A stretch of DNA of 64,000 nt from positions 2,213,501 through 2,277,500 of the forward strand of contig NZ_CP044067.1 of the NCBI RefSeq assembly GCF_008693385.1, read 5' to 3'. The notes beneath the pieces are model-generated. The model did no database searches. It was given only the letters and a program-made list of their open reading frames with translations, and was not told the DNA's origin. Of the stretch, positions 24,156-34,206 are shown piece by piece. Origin of the DNA: Cupriavidus pauculus (GTDB lineage Bacteria; Pseudomonadota; Gammaproteobacteria; Burkholderiales; Burkholderiaceae). A program made the translations under genes and the position numbers. How positions within the stretch are numbered: the stretch's first letter is position 1; each line of letters starts with the position of its first letter.

Positions 24156-24955
24156 GGGCGAATCCCCGCAAGATAACCGGCTACCACGGTGCGCACGTCG
24201 CGGGGCACGACGCCCAGCGCGCGCAGCGCGGCCGTGCTGCACACCGCGGCGCGTTGCGTGGGCGACTTGCGTGCCATCGTCACATCCCATCCCGCACCGT
24301 TGAACACTTCCGCCAGCTCGCCGTTGGACACGTTCTCGCCGCTGGCCACGTTGAAGATGCCGCCCGCGCCGCGCGTCGAAATGCCGATCAGCGCTTCGAC
24401 GACATCATCGAGGTGGATATAGTCGCGCACGAAGCCGGCGTCGCTGTCGAGCCGGAACGTGCGTTCGCCGGCGGCGCGCACGAGCCATTCGGAAAGGAAT
24501 CCCGGGGAGTCCGGCGTCCAGTCGAATACGCACGACAGCCGTGCCACGGCGGTACGGCCCTCGGCGACGGTCAGGCACAGGTTCTCGCCGAGCCCTTTCG
24601 AGAAATCGTAGAGCGCGCGCGGGTTGGCGGGCTGCAGGGTCAGCGCCGCCGCCTCGTCGCCCTGGGGCAGCTGCGATGCGTCGTAAAGCCGCGTGGACGA
24701 CAGATAGACCAGATGGTCGTAGCGGTTCGCACGCAGCACGTCGGACAGCAGCGTGACGTGCGCCGCCACCGTATCGTACGGACGCGCCGCGTAATCGGCG
24801 GTCAGCCCCGCGCAGTAGTAGACGCGGCCGAGATCGCGGTTGAACAGCGCCCGGTCCCCGCGCGCGGGGACCCAGACTTCATGGCCGGCCTGCCGCAGGG
24901 TGCTGGCCAGGCGGCTGCCGACGAAGCCGGCGCCGCCGATGACGGTACAGCGCAT
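24146..24955 (-). CDS. NAD-dependent sugar epimerase/dehydratase family protein
   Basis: This 269-residue short-chain dehydrogenase of extended type has the Rossmann motif VIGGAGFVGSRLA at the N-terminus, HLVYLSSTRLYDAS at the catalytic strand, a Y-D-F-S-K catalytic-type motif (YDFSKGLGENL) and VRDYIHLDDVVEALIG. It could be a 4-reductase acting on a CDP- or dTDP-4-keto-6-deoxy sugar made by the upstream rfbF/rfbG pair, or an epimerase. It overlaps the acetyltransferase and follows the FkbM gene by 8 bases, so it is in the same operon. Confidence 0.8.
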   Translation of the reverse strand: MRCTVIGGAGFVGSRLASTLRQAGHEVWVPARGDRALFNRDLGRVYYCAGLTADYAARPYDTVAAHVTLLSDVLRANRYDHLVYLSSTRLYDASQLPQGDEAAALTLQPANPRALYDFSKGLGENLCLTVAEGRTAVARLSCVFDWTPDSPGFLSEWLVRAAGERTFRLDSDAGFVRDYIHLDDVVEALIGISTRGAGGIFNVASGENVSNGELAEVFNGAGWDVTMARKSPTQRAAVCSTAALRALGVVPRDVRTVVAGYLAGIRPWN

Positions 24956-24963
24956 CGCGTTCC

Positions 24964-26034
24964 TCAGTTGACCGGGTGGTGCAGCGCCGGATCGCGGTGC
25001 CAGAGCAGCTTCGGGCTGACGCCGGGAACGACCGCGAAGCCATTACCCTCGAGCAGACCGGGCTCCTTGACGGCAACCATGTTGAAGCCGTGCGCGGGGC
25101 CTTCGAGGAAGACGTTGTCCACCGGCACCAGTTCCACGGGGCGGCCCTGCATATCGACATTCGAGTTGAAGTCGCGCACGGCGTAGACGTGGTAGCCGTA
25201 CCCCTTGAGCATCGTGACGATTTCGGCGTTCTCGAGGCCGCGGCTCCAGTCGACGTAGTGGCGGTGCACTTCGAAGACCAGATTGGGTGCCTCGCCGGCC
25301 GGGCGGGCCAGTTGCCTGGCCGCGCCCTTGAACACGTTCAGCTCCGCGCCTTCGATGTCGAGCATGATCAGGCTCAGCTTGTCCACATTCTGCTGGGCGC
25401 AGTAGTCGTCGATCGTCACGGTCATGAAGCTGTCGCTGCCGGTCTGATCCGTGGTCTGCTCGGCGTGCGCGAACGAGTCATGGCCGACCAGGCGCAGCTG
25501 CGTGGTGCTGTCGGACCACAGGCCCAGGCGCCAGCTGCGAATGTTCTCCACATTGTTCAGTTGCGCGTTGTTGCGCAGCATGCCGAGCTGGTCGGCGTTG
25601 GGCTCGAATGCGTGGCAGGTACCGCCCGCGCGGGCCAGCTGGCGCGCCATCAGGATGACCTGATCGCCAAAGTAGGCGCCACCCACCACGGCGTGGCCGC
25701 CGCGCTCGCACAGGCGGACCAGCAGCTTCGTGGTCTGCGGTTCCCATACGTGGTCCGGCGCTGACGGGGAGCTCATCAGGAAATCGCGCGCGATCTTCGT
25801 GCGGTACAGGAACTCGAATACCGTGCCGTCGGACAGCGTTTTCCGCAGGCGCGATTCTTCGTTGTACATGGCATCGACGATCGGACCGGTGATGTCGTCG
25901 CGCACGCTGCCTTCGTAGCCGGAAAGGTCCTGCTCGATGTTCTTGCACAGGGCAATGACCTTGTCGCGGGCGGCGGCGCTGCCGCCCACCGTGCGCAACG
26001 CGTCGGAAAGCTTCTGCAAATGTTCGGTCGTCAT
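24964..26034 (-). CDS. FkbM family SAM-dependent methyltransferase
   Basis: This 356-residue protein has the SAM-binding domain of the FkbM family: GGHAVVGGAYFGDQVILMAR, then CHAFEPNADQLGMLRNNAQL, VDKLSLIMLDIEGAELNVFK and VFEVHRHYVDW. Members O-methylate sugars or polyketides. Next to CDP-sugar genes it most likely O-methylates a residue of the flagellin or surface glycan. The N-terminal 110 residues are helical and less conserved. Confidence 0.85.
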   Translation of the reverse strand: MTTEHLQKLSDALRTVGGSAAARDKVIALCKNIEQDLSGYEGSVRDDITGPIVDAMYNEESRLRKTLSDGTVFEFLYRTKIARDFLMSSPSAPDHVWEPQTTKLLVRLCERGGHAVVGGAYFGDQVILMARQLARAGGTCHAFEPNADQLGMLRNNAQLNNVENIRSWRLGLWSDSTTQLRLVGHDSFAHAEQTTDQTGSDSFMTVTIDDYCAQQNVDKLSLIMLDIEGAELNVFKGAARQLARPAGEAPNLVFEVHRHYVDWSRGLENAEIVTMLKGYGYHVYAVRDFNSNVDMQGRPVELVPVDNVFLEGPAHGFNMVAVKEPGLLEGNGFAVVPGVSPKLLWHRDPALHHPVN

Positions 26035-26080
26035 GGGTGGCTCCGCTTCGGGTAGTCAGTGTTCAGGTTGAATCAGAGGA

Positions 26081-26641
26081 TCAGCCGGCCTGATCGGTCG
26101 ATGCCGTCAGTGCGGCCAGCGTGGGTAAGGCAAGGTCTTTCGCGGAAATCAGCCGCTCCGCGCAATCGGGCCAGACGATGCCGATGTCGGCATCGTCCCA
26201 GCGCACGCCGGCACTGCTGCCCGGCGCGAAAGGTACCGTCATCTGGTAAAACACCTCGGACAGGGGCGACAGCGTTTGAAAACCGTGCGCCACGCCCTTG
26301 GGGATATAAATGGCCCGCTGCATCTGCGCGTCGAGCACCACGGCCTGCCACTGCAGATACGTCGGGGAGTCGGCGCGCAGGTCGAGGATCACGTCGTGCA
26401 CGGCGCCCGTCGTCACGCGAACGAGCTTGTCTTCGGCGTGCTCGCCTTGCTGGAAATGCATGCCGCGGAGGATGCCCGCGCGCGTATTGCGCGACACGCT
26501 CTGCTGCGCAAAGCGCGCGTCGATGCCATGCGCCGCGAAGGTTTCCACGCAGACGGTACGGGCAAAGAAGCCGCGCTCGTCGGCCAGCGGCTCGGGATCG
26601 ACGATCCAGGCGCCCGCGATGCGGGCCGGCGTGAAGATCAC
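26081..26641 (-). CDS. rfbC: dTDP-4-dehydrorhamnose 3,5-epimerase-like protein (RfbC/RmlC fold)
   Basis: The start is the GTG at 26641, overlapping the methyltransferase stop. The 186-residue cupin has RmlC landmarks: LADERGFFARTVCVETFAAH, QSVSRNTRAGILRGMHFQQG (catalytic His in R-G-M-H), VHDVILDLRADSPTY and YIPKGVAHGFQTLS. It would epimerise a 4-keto-6-deoxy sugar at C3 and/or C5. With CDP-glucose enzymes next to it and no rmlA/B/D here, the substrate is probably a CDP-sugar. Confidence 0.85.
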   Translation of the reverse strand: MIFTPARIAGAWIVDPEPLADERGFFARTVCVETFAAHGIDARFAQQSVSRNTRAGILRGMHFQQGEHAEDKLVRVTTGAVHDVILDLRADSPTYLQWQAVVLDAQMQRAIYIPKGVAHGFQTLSPLSEVFYQMTVPFAPGSSAGVRWDDADIGIVWPDCAERLISAKDLALPTLAALTASTDQAG

Positions 26642-27891
26642 GGCAGCACCACGGTTTCCGGGATGGCCACCACGAAGCGGCCGCCCCAGGCGCGGATGCC
26701 CGACATCTGTTCCATCACCTCGTCCTTGATGTTCCAGGGCAGGATGACGAGGTAGTCGGGCCGCCGTGCATCGATGGCTTCCGGCGCCAGCACGGGAATG
26801 CGCGAGCCCGGCAGCAGCTTGTTCTGCTTCGCGGGGTTGCGGTCCACGACGTACTCGATCAGGTCCGAGTCGATGCCGCAGTAGTTCAGCAACGTGTTGC
26901 CCTTGGCCGCGGCGCCGTAGGCCGCCACGCGCTTGCCCTTGCGGCGCGCATCGATCAGGAAGGCGAGCAGATCGATACGGGCACGGCGTACACCCTCGGA
27001 GAACGCCGTGTATCGCTCGACCGAAGTCAGCCCGCCGCGGAGTTCCTCGTCCAGGCATGCCTGGACGTTGGCCGAGGTGGAATGCTTCGCGCCGTTGTGG
27101 CAGGCAAACAACCGCAGACTGCCGCCATGCGTGGGCAGATGCTCGATGTCGAACACGCGCAGGCCCGCCCGCGCGAGGATGGGCACCAGCGCGGTCAGCG
27201 ACAGGTAGGAATAGTGCTCGTGGTACAGCGTGTCGAACTGGTTCTGCTCCAGCAGGCGCAGCAGATGCGGAAACTCGAGCGTCACCACGCCTTCCGGTTT
27301 CAGCACCACCGGCATGCCGCCCACGAAGTCGTTGATATCGGGGACGTGCGCCAGCACATTGTTACCGAGCAGCAGATCCACCTGCCAGCCCTCCACGCAC
27401 AGCGCGCGCGCGGTGCGCTCGCCGAAGAACAGCTCGCGACTGTCGATGCCCTTCGCGCGCGCGGCTTCGCCGGTGTTGGCCGACGGCTCGATGCCAAGGC
27501 AGGGCACGCCGGCCTGCTGGAAATACTGCAGCAGGTAGCCGTCGTTGCTGGCCACTTCCATCACGCGGCTGTTGCGGTTCAGTCCGAAGCGCGCGGTCAT
27601 CGCCTCGACATAGCGGCGCGCGTGTTCGAGCCAGGACGTGGAGAACGACGAGAAGTACACGTAATCGTCGTGGAAATGCGTCTCCGCCGGGGTGGCGTCG
27701 CGAAGCTGCACGAGCCAGCAGCTGTCGCACACCATGGCGTGCAGGGGATAGAACATCTCCCCGCGCGCGATATGCTCGGGCTTGATAAAGGCGTTGGAGA
27801 CCGGCGACAGGCCGAGGTCCACCATCGTGTGTGCCAGCGGCGCGCCGCAGGCGCGGCAGTTCGCAGGGTGAGCGTTGAGTTGAGCGTTCAT
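26638..27891 (-). CDS. Sugar C-methyltransferase with N-terminal zinc finger
   Basis: This 417-residue protein has three parts in the order known from TylCIII-type NDP-hexose C-methyltransferases: a Cys-rich zinc module (NCRACGAPLAHTMVDLGLSP and later C-D-S-C), a SAM-binding domain (RVMEVASNDGYLLQYFQQAG; IEPSANTGEAARAKG; VDLLLGNNVLAHVPDINDFV) and a C-terminal domain with the GKRVAAYGAAAKGNTLLNYC segment. It would add a C3 methyl branch to a 4-keto-6-deoxy sugar. It overlaps rfbG and rfbC by 4 bases each, a tight operon. Confidence 0.88.
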   Translation of the reverse strand: MNAQLNAHPANCRACGAPLAHTMVDLGLSPVSNAFIKPEHIARGEMFYPLHAMVCDSCWLVQLRDATPAETHFHDDYVYFSSFSTSWLEHARRYVEAMTARFGLNRNSRVMEVASNDGYLLQYFQQAGVPCLGIEPSANTGEAARAKGIDSRELFFGERTARALCVEGWQVDLLLGNNVLAHVPDINDFVGGMPVVLKPEGVVTLEFPHLLRLLEQNQFDTLYHEHYSYLSLTALVPILARAGLRVFDIEHLPTHGGSLRLFACHNGAKHSTSANVQACLDEELRGGLTSVERYTAFSEGVRRARIDLLAFLIDARRKGKRVAAYGAAAKGNTLLNYCGIDSDLIEYVVDRNPAKQNKLLPGSRIPVLAPEAIDARRPDYLVILPWNIKDEVMEQMSGIRAWGGRFVVAIPETVVLP

Positions 27892-28979
27892 GCGCAGAAT
27901 TGCCCGATCTGTTGTTCAGTGATGGCGCGTGCCTCTGAGGGCGCAAGCTGGACCGTGCGGTACCACCGCGCCGTGGCGGCCAGTGCTTCCTCGAGCGTCC
28001 AGCGTGGTGTCCAGCCCAGGACGGTGCGGGCACGCGCCGCGTCGAGGTACAGGTTGTGCGCTTCGTGCGGCGCGGCGCCCGGTGGCGGGCAATGTTTCCA
28101 GGCCAGCTCGGGCCAGTGAGACCGCAGGCCGTTCAGCACCGCGGCAACGGGGACGTTGTCGCGCGGCTCCGGCCCGAAGTTGAACGCGTCGGCCAGCGTC
28201 GCGTCGCCATCGAGCAGGCGGTTGCCGAGCCGCAGATAGCCATGGAGCGCCTCGAGGACGTGTTGCCAGGGCCGCGTCGCGTGCGGGCTGCGGATCTCCA
28301 GCGCGCGGCCCGCGGCGGTGGCGCGGGCCGCGTCGGGAATCAGCCTGTCTTCGGACCAGTCGCCGCCGCCGATCACGTTGCCGGCGCGCGCGGTGGCAAG
28401 CAGCACGCCGCGTTCGGCCAGAAACGACTTGCGATAGCTGGCCGCGACCAGTTCAGTGCCTGCCTTGCTGGCGCTGTAGGGGTCGTGACCGCCGAGCGCA
28501 TCGGTCTCGCGATAACCCCAGAGCCATTCCTTGTTGTCGTAGCACTTGTCGGTGGTGACCACGATCACGGCGCGCACCGACGGACAGGCGCGCACGGCAT
28601 CGAGCAGGTTCACGGTGCCCATGACGTTGGTGGACCACGTCTGTGCGGGATCGCGATAACTCGCGCGCACGAGCGGCTGCGCGGCAAGGTGCAGCACGAT
28701 CTCGGGCTGTGCGTCCCGCATGGCCTGCGAGAGCGCGCCCGCGTCGCGCACATCGGCGATCGTATGGCGCTCCAGTGCCGACCTGACATCGGCCGCATGG
28801 AACAGGCTCGGCTCGGTATTGGGCGCGAGCGCATAGCCGCTCACCTGCGCCTCGAAGCGCGCGAGCAGCAGGGCCAGCCACGCGCCCTTGAAGCCGGTGT
28901 GGCCCGTGATGAAAACGCGTCGCCCGCGATAGGCCGCGAAGACGTTCGCGGGGCCCGGCGTCGTTACCAGATCTTCCAC
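27888..28979 (-). CDS. rfbG: CDP-glucose 4,6-dehydratase
   Basis: The start is taken at GTG 28979, 16 bases before the rfbF end. The 363-residue extended SDR has [20 protein letters not shown] (NAD-binding), [40 protein letters not shown] and the Y-S-A-S-K catalytic pair in [12 protein letters not shown]. These are hallmarks of RfbG, which turns CDP-glucose into CDP-4-keto-6-deoxyglucose. Partner of rfbF immediately upstream. Confidence 0.92.
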   Translation of the reverse strand: MEDLVTTPGPANVFAAYRGRRVFITGHTGFKGAWLALLLARFEAQVSGYALAPNTEPSLFHAADVRSALERHTIADVRDAGALSQAMRDAQPEIVLHLAAQPLVRASYRDPAQTWSTNVMGTVNLLDAVRACPSVRAVIVVTTDKCYDNKEWLWGYRETDALGGHDPYSASKAGTELVAASYRKSFLAERGVLLATARAGNVIGGGDWSEDRLIPDAARATAAGRALEIRSPHATRPWQHVLEALHGYLRLGNRLLDGDATLADAFNFGPEPRDNVPVAAVLNGLRSHWPELAWKHCPPPGAAPHEAHNLYLDAARARTVLGWTPRWTLEEALAATARWYRTVQLAPSEARAITEQQIGQFCA

Positions 28980-29737
28980 GGTGCCTTGCCCGATTGCCAG
29001 AGGTCTTCGAGAAGATTCTTCTCGCGCAGCGTGTCCATGGGCTGCCAGAACCCCGTATGTTCGAACGCCGCCATCTGCCCGCTGCCGGCCAGCTCGCGCA
29101 TCGGCGCTTCTTCCCACGAGATGCCATCGCTCTCGATCAGGTCGATCACCTCGGGCTGCAGCACGAAGAAGCCACCATTGATCCATGCGCCATCGCCGCG
29201 CGGCTTCTCGGTGAAACCGCTGACGAGATCATGGCCGGTCCGCTCCAGCGCACCGTAACGGCCCGGCGGCTGCACGGCGGCAACGGTCGCCTGGCGGCCA
29301 TGCGAGCGGTGGAATGCGATTTCGCGGCTGATGTCGATGTCGGAAACTCCGTCCCCGTAGGTGAAGCAGAACGCTTCGCCGGGTTCCAGGTATTCGCGCA
29401 CGCGGCGCAGGCGTCCGCCGGTCATGGAGTCCTCGCCGGTGTCCACGAGCGTCACGCTCCACGGCTCGGCCTTGCGGTGATGCACGGCCATGCGGTTCTC
29501 GCGCATATCGAACGTCACGTCGGACATGTGCAGGAAGTAGTTGGCGAAGTACTCCTTGATGACGTAGCCCTTGTAGCCGAGGCAGATGACGAACTCGTTC
29601 ACGCCGTGCGCCGAGTACATCTTCATGATGTGCCAGAGAATCGGCTTGCCGCCGATCTCGATCATCGGTTTGGGGCGCAGGTGCGACTCTTCGGAGATGC
29701 GGGTGCCAAGGCCACCGGCGAGGATCACGGCTTTCAT
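28964..29737 (-). CDS. rfbF: Glucose-1-phosphate cytidylyltransferase
   Basis: The start at ATG 29737 overlaps the end of the TPR gene by 4 bases. The 257-residue nucleotidyltransferase begins [20 protein letters not shown], then [20 protein letters not shown], and has [14 protein letters not shown] and [20 protein letters not shown]. This fits RfbF, which makes CDP-glucose from CTP and glucose-1-phosphate. It is the entry step for the CDP-sugar branch encoded next to it. Confidence 0.94.
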   Translation of the reverse strand: MKAVILAGGLGTRISEESHLRPKPMIEIGGKPILWHIMKMYSAHGVNEFVICLGYKGYVIKEYFANYFLHMSDVTFDMRENRMAVHHRKAEPWSVTLVDTGEDSMTGGRLRRVREYLEPGEAFCFTYGDGVSDIDISREIAFHRSHGRQATVAAVQPPGRYGALERTGHDLVSGFTEKPRGDGAWINGGFFVLQPEVIDLIESDGISWEEAPMRELAGSGQMAAFEHTGFWQPMDTLREKNLLEDLWQSGKAPWKIW

Positions 29738-31983
29738 GCGGTTGCTTCCTCCGCCACGTTGTTGTCGATGCGCTCGATGGTGATGCCAAGGATCTCGAAC
29801 ACGTCGGGTACCGCCGAAGCTTCCAGCGTTTCCAGCGCCAGGCCGAACTGGTCGTCCAGCAGTTGGGCGAGTGCCGACTTGTCGAGGCCCTGCTCGTCCA
29901 TCCAGATGCCGAGCTTTCGGTACAGGGGCAATGCGTACGGACGCATGCCGATGGCCTCCACCAGCAGCTCGATGGCCTCTTCGTGCTTGCCTTCCGCGTA
30001 TTTGATTTCGGCGAGCCCGTACGCGATCATCCAGTGGCGATACCAGGTGGACGTCAGGTTCTCCAGCACGTTGCGCAGCGGGCCGTATTCGCGCAGATGC
30101 AGATGCGCGGCCACCGACAGCACGAGGTCTTCCGCCGGATACCAGGTACCGCCAAAGAACACGCCTTCCCTGCGCGCCACGCGTTCGTGGGAGGTGGGCT
30201 TGAATTCCCTGACCATCTCGGTCACCTCGTCCTCGAACCAGGTGGCGAAGCGGGGGGCGTCGAACATCTCGCTTTTCTCGGCACGCGGGCGAATCGACTG
30301 GCGAATGCCGTCCAGCTGCGCGATATCGGACGCGAGCGCGCATGCCACTTCGATGTAGCGCTCCTCGGTTTCGCAGATGAGTTCGTCGAGGCCGGCCGCG
30401 CGCAGGAACGGGGTGGACACGCGCTGATGGAACGTGTCACCCGCGAAGGTGACGACGGGCACGCCCATCCAGATCGCATCGCAGGTGGTGGTGCCGCCGG
30501 TGACCGGCGCGGTGTCCAGTGCGATGTCGATGCGATGGTAGGTGAGGTACTGATTGGCGCCATCGCGCGGAATCATATCCACGCGGCTGGTGTCGATGCC
30601 GTGCTGTTCCATGCGCGTGCGCAACATCTCGCGCACGCTTTCGCGGTCGCATCCCGCGGCTTCCACCAGCAGCCGCGAGTTGGGGCAGCGCGCGAGTACC
30701 GCGCTCCACAGACGCATGGTCTTGGGGCCGAGCTTGGCGATGTGATTGCACGAGCCGAACGTGATGTAGCCATTCTCCAGCGCGGGCGTCGGACACACGC
30801 GATACTTCGGCTCGTAGATGAACAGCGGATTGGTGACCATCGGATGGAACGCGCTGAAGATCGGCGCACGCAGCAGCTTCTCGCTGTAGTTGTGCTCGAA
30901 TCCCGCGGGGTCGGCCGTCCAGTCGGTCACGCGATACTCGATCTCCTTCATACCCGTCGTGCCCGGGTATCCAAGCCAGGTCAGCTGCTTTGGCGCGAGC
31001 CTGTGCACCATGTATTGCAGCGGCGATGCGCCCGTGTACCCACCGAGGTCCACCATGACGTCGCAACGTGCGGCGCGGATGCGCCTGACGACTTCGGCCT
31101 CCTTCAGCTTCGACACATCCTGAAAGCTCTCCGCATACTGGCGGATCTTCTGCGTGACGTTGTCGGTCACGCTCGTGAGCGAGAACAGATGCACTTCGAA
31201 GCGGGTGCGATCGATGTTCGCGATCAGGGGAATCAGGAAGTAGGCGACCGCATGGCGGCGCAAGTCGTTCGAGAGGATGCCGATGCGAATCTTGTCGCCA
31301 TCGCTGCCGCTCAATTCGGGCAGTTTTCCGTCGATCGGCATGCGGGCCAGCGTTTCCGCCCAGTCGGTGGCTTCTCGCCGCAGCTGCTCGGCGCCGATGG
31401 TCTCGTCGTAGAGAATCGTAAACAGCAGGTTCGAGCGGTTGATGCGCTGCAGGGGATCCAGCGCGCAGGCCTGGCGCATCACCGGAATCGCCTCCATGGT
31501 GGCGCCCGATTCCCGCAGCGCGCTCGCGTAGTTGCCGACCACGGCGGGGTCGTTCGGCAGCAGCGCCACGGCACGCTCGCCGGCGATTCGCGCGTCGTTG
31601 TAATGACCGAGCGCGAACATCGCCGCGCCATAGGCCTGCCACAGATGGCCGACCTCGGGTTGCAGGTCCAGGCTGCTTTTCAGCAGCTTTGCCGCGACGT
31701 CGAAATTCTCGAGCTGGAGCTCCAGCGTGCCCAGCATGCCGAGAAACCCGGCATGGTTGGGAAAGCGCTTCAGGCTGGCTTCGCCCAGCGCCTTGGCCTC
31801 CGCATTGCGGCCCAGTCCGGACATCGCGACGGCTTCGATGTAGCTCGCGTCCGCGAGGCTGGCGCCACTGCGCTTGGCAGTCCCCGCAAGCTTGATGGCC
31901 TCCGCGAATCTGCCGGATGCGTGGGCCGCCCAGGCCTGCTGGATGAGGCGCTGCGCGGGGCTCATCGAGACGTTTTTATTCAT
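29734..31983 (-). CDS. TPR protein with O-GlcNAc-transferase-like (SPINDLY) glycosyltransferase domain
   Basis: This 749-residue protein has TPR helices over about residues 5-200 ([40 protein letters not shown]). A GT41-type catalytic region follows ([100 protein letters not shown]). The C-terminal 130 residues are a further helical repeat region. Such enzymes transfer sugars to Ser/Thr of proteins. Between fliC-D-S-T and sugar-nucleotide genes, flagellin is the likely acceptor. That is inference from position. Confidence 0.85.
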   Translation of the reverse strand: MNKNVSMSPAQRLIQQAWAAHASGRFAEAIKLAGTAKRSGASLADASYIEAVAMSGLGRNAEAKALGEASLKRFPNHAGFLGMLGTLELQLENFDVAAKLLKSSLDLQPEVGHLWQAYGAAMFALGHYNDARIAGERAVALLPNDPAVVGNYASALRESGATMEAIPVMRQACALDPLQRINRSNLLFTILYDETIGAEQLRREATDWAETLARMPIDGKLPELSGSDGDKIRIGILSNDLRRHAVAYFLIPLIANIDRTRFEVHLFSLTSVTDNVTQKIRQYAESFQDVSKLKEAEVVRRIRAARCDVMVDLGGYTGASPLQYMVHRLAPKQLTWLGYPGTTGMKEIEYRVTDWTADPAGFEHNYSEKLLRAPIFSAFHPMVTNPLFIYEPKYRVCPTPALENGYITFGSCNHIAKLGPKTMRLWSAVLARCPNSRLLVEAAGCDRESVREMLRTRMEQHGIDTSRVDMIPRDGANQYLTYHRIDIALDTAPVTGGTTTCDAIWMGVPVVTFAGDTFHQRVSTPFLRAAGLDELICETEERYIEVACALASDIAQLDGIRQSIRPRAEKSEMFDAPRFATWFEDEVTEMVREFKPTSHERVARREGVFFGGTWYPAEDLVLSVAAHLHLREYGPLRNVLENLTSTWYRHWMIAYGLAEIKYAEGKHEEAIELLVEAIGMRPYALPLYRKLGIWMDEQGLDKSALAQLLDDQFGLALETLEASAVPDVFEILGITIERIDNNVAEEATA

Positions 31984-32158
31984 GGCATTCTGCTTTGTTT
32001 AGGCACATTGCCACCCAGAGCTTTATGGGTTGGCCGATGCTAAAACCTTAACAAAGGGGAATGCGCGCCATTGGCCCGAACACGGGACTAAATTGGCGCT
32101 ATTTCGTACCGCGTGGCGAGTTCGTCTCCTGGCTGGGAAGACGCGCCAGGCAACGTTC

Positions 32159-32473
32159 TCAGGGGAGGGCGGGGATCGGCGCGGGCGAGTCCGAAGCGGC
32201 CTCGACCTGATGGAGCCACGTCAGCAGTTCCGCCACCGCGACATACAGTTGCGGCGGAATCTGGCTGTCCATGTCGATCTGCATGAGCAGATTCACGAGC
32301 GCGGGCGAGCCGTGCACGTAGACGCCGGCCTCCCGCGCGCGCGCAATGATGGCTTCGGCGGATACGCCGTATCCCTTGGCCACGACTCGGGGCGCGTTGT
32401 CCCTGGCGGCATAGGCCAGCGCTACGGCGGCGTTGCGATCGGCGCTGTGGTCCGGGTTGTTCTGGTGGCTCAT
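32159..32473 (-). CDS. FlhB C-terminal-domain-like export switch protein
   Basis: This 104-residue protein corresponds to the cytoplasmic switch domain of FlhB/YscU without the membrane part: AVALAYAARDNAPRVVAKGY, AIIARAREAGVYVHGSPALV, IPPQLYVAVAELLTWLHQVE. The N-P-T-H autocleavage motif is absent, as in other free-standing FhlB/YlqH-type proteins. It overlaps the FliK-like gene upstream by 4 bases. It may substitute for or tune the FlhB switch; in some bacteria such a protein replaces the cleaved fragment. Confidence 0.85.
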   Translation of the reverse strand: MSHQNNPDHSADRNAAVALAYAARDNAPRVVAKGYGVSAEAIIARAREAGVYVHGSPALVNLLMQIDMDSQIPPQLYVAVAELLTWLHQVEAASDSPAPIPALP

Positions 32474-33813
32474 GCTGCCGCTCCGTCCGCCACGTCCGCG
32501 GTCTGGACCTGCAGGTTCAAGAGCGCGATACCTCGGGCTTCCAGTTGCTGCCGGAAGGTATCCCGCGTCTCGGCGAGGCGTGCGGCGGCGCTGTCGTCAT
32601 GGGTGAGCAGCCGCGCTTCCAGCCCGCGCGCGCCCAGCGTGAGCACGGCCTCGACGTTGCCGAGTTGTGGCAGCGACAGCCGCACGCGCGTGCTCCATTG
32701 TGCCGTCCCTTCCGCCGCGCCCTCGCGTTGTTGTCCGCCTTCATGGCGCGTGACCTCCCAATCGACGGGCATGCCTGGCCATGCATCGACCGCAAAGCGG
32801 AACTGCTGCGTTGCCAGCAGTTCCAGCTGCTGGCGCACCACGCCTTCGGTCGCGGGATGCACGGGCGGCCCCGTGTCGGTGGGAGAAGGGGTCGGGTCGG
32901 GCGTGTTCCAGTTGGCGATGGCGGCCTCGCGCTGTGCCCGCGCGATGTGATAGCCGTCGTGCGAGACCTCTGCCGTCGCCTGATACGCCTGTGCTGCCGC
33001 GCTGGCCTGCGCCGCGCGGCGTTCGTCGCCGACTGTCCCCGCCGGACTTGCGCCTCCCGGTGACGACTGGCGGATACGGTTGTTCGCGCGCAGGACTTCC
33101 GCGGCCACTGCGTCGTGGGAGGCGGCGTTGACGGGAATCGGGGCGCCATGCGTACTGGCAGGCGGGAAGACGACAGGGCGCGTCAGTTCCGCCAGCGTGG
33201 CGGCCGGGTTGCTCTGTGGTGACGGAGGCGTTGCGGGGCCGCTGTAGGGCAGCATGGCGACCGGGCCCGGGCTCGGCTGCGGTGCGGCGTTCGCCGGCGG
33301 CTGGCTACCGGGTGCGACCGGCTGGCGCAGCGGGCCCTGCGGTTCCGCCAGCAGCGAGGTCAAGGGGCGCATGCCGCTGACCCATTGTTCGAGGTGCGAC
33401 TCGTAGAACAGGCCGCTCTCGCCAACCAGTGCGGCCAGTCCGTTCGCCATCGCGGCTGCGGATGCGGGCGCGGTGCCGGCGGCGGGCGCGGAAGGCAACA
33501 GCGGCGATGCCGCGCGCATGGGAACGGAGTCGGCGTTGCCCATCACGTCCAGGATGGCGCGCGCCGCGAAGCTGAGCGTCTCGCGTGTGGATGTGGTCTG
33601 GGCAGCGTTCGCCAGATTGCCGGCGCCTGCTGCGACGCCATTCGGCTGACGTGTCGGCAGCGCGCCGCCCGTGGACGACTGCACGTCGCCCTGCGTGACC
33701 TCGGGCGCCGGCATCAGCGCGGCAAGCCTGTCGATCGTCAGGGATGGCCGCGTCAGCTGCGGATCGGGAGTGTGCCCGGGAAGAAGGCTGGGAGGCAGAT
33801 GAACGCCGGTCAT
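32470..33813 (-). CDS. Second FliK-like protein (Flg_hook-type C-terminal domain)
   Basis: The start is placed at ATG 33813 (MTGVHLPPSLLPG); a GTG two codons upstream is possible. The protein has about 447 residues. The first 330 are Pro/Ala-rich and low-complexity. The end (from about 335: QQLELLATQQFRFAVDAWPG, RVRLSLPQLGNVEAVLTLGA, ARLAETRDTFRQQLEARGIA) follows the Flg_hook pattern. Together with the FlhB-C-like protein just downstream it repeats the ruler-plus-switch pairing of the flagellar system. Its specific job is unknown. Confidence 0.75.
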   Translation of the reverse strand: MTGVHLPPSLLPGHTPDPQLTRPSLTIDRLAALMPAPEVTQGDVQSSTGGALPTRQPNGVAAGAGNLANAAQTTSTRETLSFAARAILDVMGNADSVPMRAASPLLPSAPAAGTAPASAAAMANGLAALVGESGLFYESHLEQWVSGMRPLTSLLAEPQGPLRQPVAPGSQPPANAAPQPSPGPVAMLPYSGPATPPSPQSNPAATLAELTRPVVFPPASTHGAPIPVNAASHDAVAAEVLRANNRIRQSSPGGASPAGTVGDERRAAQASAAAQAYQATAEVSHDGYHIARAQREAAIANWNTPDPTPSPTDTGPPVHPATEGVVRQQLELLATQQFRFAVDAWPGMPVDWEVTRHEGGQQREGAAEGTAQWSTRVRLSLPQLGNVEAVLTLGARGLEARLLTHDDSAAARLAETRDTFRQQLEARGIALLNLQVQTADVADGAAA

Positions 33814-33872
33814 GGGCACGTATCAGGAAACGCGGGGCGCGACCGTCGCCCCTCGGGTAAGGGGCGGGACGT

Positions 33873-34205
33873 CTAGACTACTGCGCCGTACGCGCGGTGC
33901 AGGCTCATCTGCGTGCGCGAGTTGTTGAGCAGGCTACCCAGTTGCGCGAGGCGCGGCATCGTGAGATCGCGGATGCGCGCATCGAACGCCAGAATGCGCT
34001 CGAGCAACTGGAAGCGGCGCAGGCGCTCGTTGTCGGAAAAGGGCACGGCATGGTCCAGCTGGCGCAGGCGCTCGACCTCGGCCAGGTAGACCTGCTGCAG
34101 TTCGCTCATCGCGTCCCAGTTTCCGGCACGCGCGGCTTCGAGCATTTGCTCTGAGAGCAACAGCAGCTCTTCATAGCTACGAACGATAGGGGACATAGAC
34201 AGCAT
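33873..34205 (-). CDS. fliT: Flagellar chaperone FliT
   Basis: This 110-residue helical protein (SYEELLLLSEQMLEAARAGN, LERILAFDARIRDLTMPRLA) starts at ATG 34205, 2 bases after the fliS stop; a second Met at 34196 is possible. FliT-type proteins hold FliD before export. Identification rests on size, helical pattern and the fliD-fliS-fliT order. Confidence 0.8.
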   Translation of the reverse strand: MLSMSPIVRSYEELLLLSEQMLEAARAGNWDAMSELQQVYLAEVERLRQLDHAVPFSDNERLRRFQLLERILAFDARIRDLTMPRLAQLGSLLNNSRTQMSLHRAYGAVV

Positions 34206-34206
34206 T

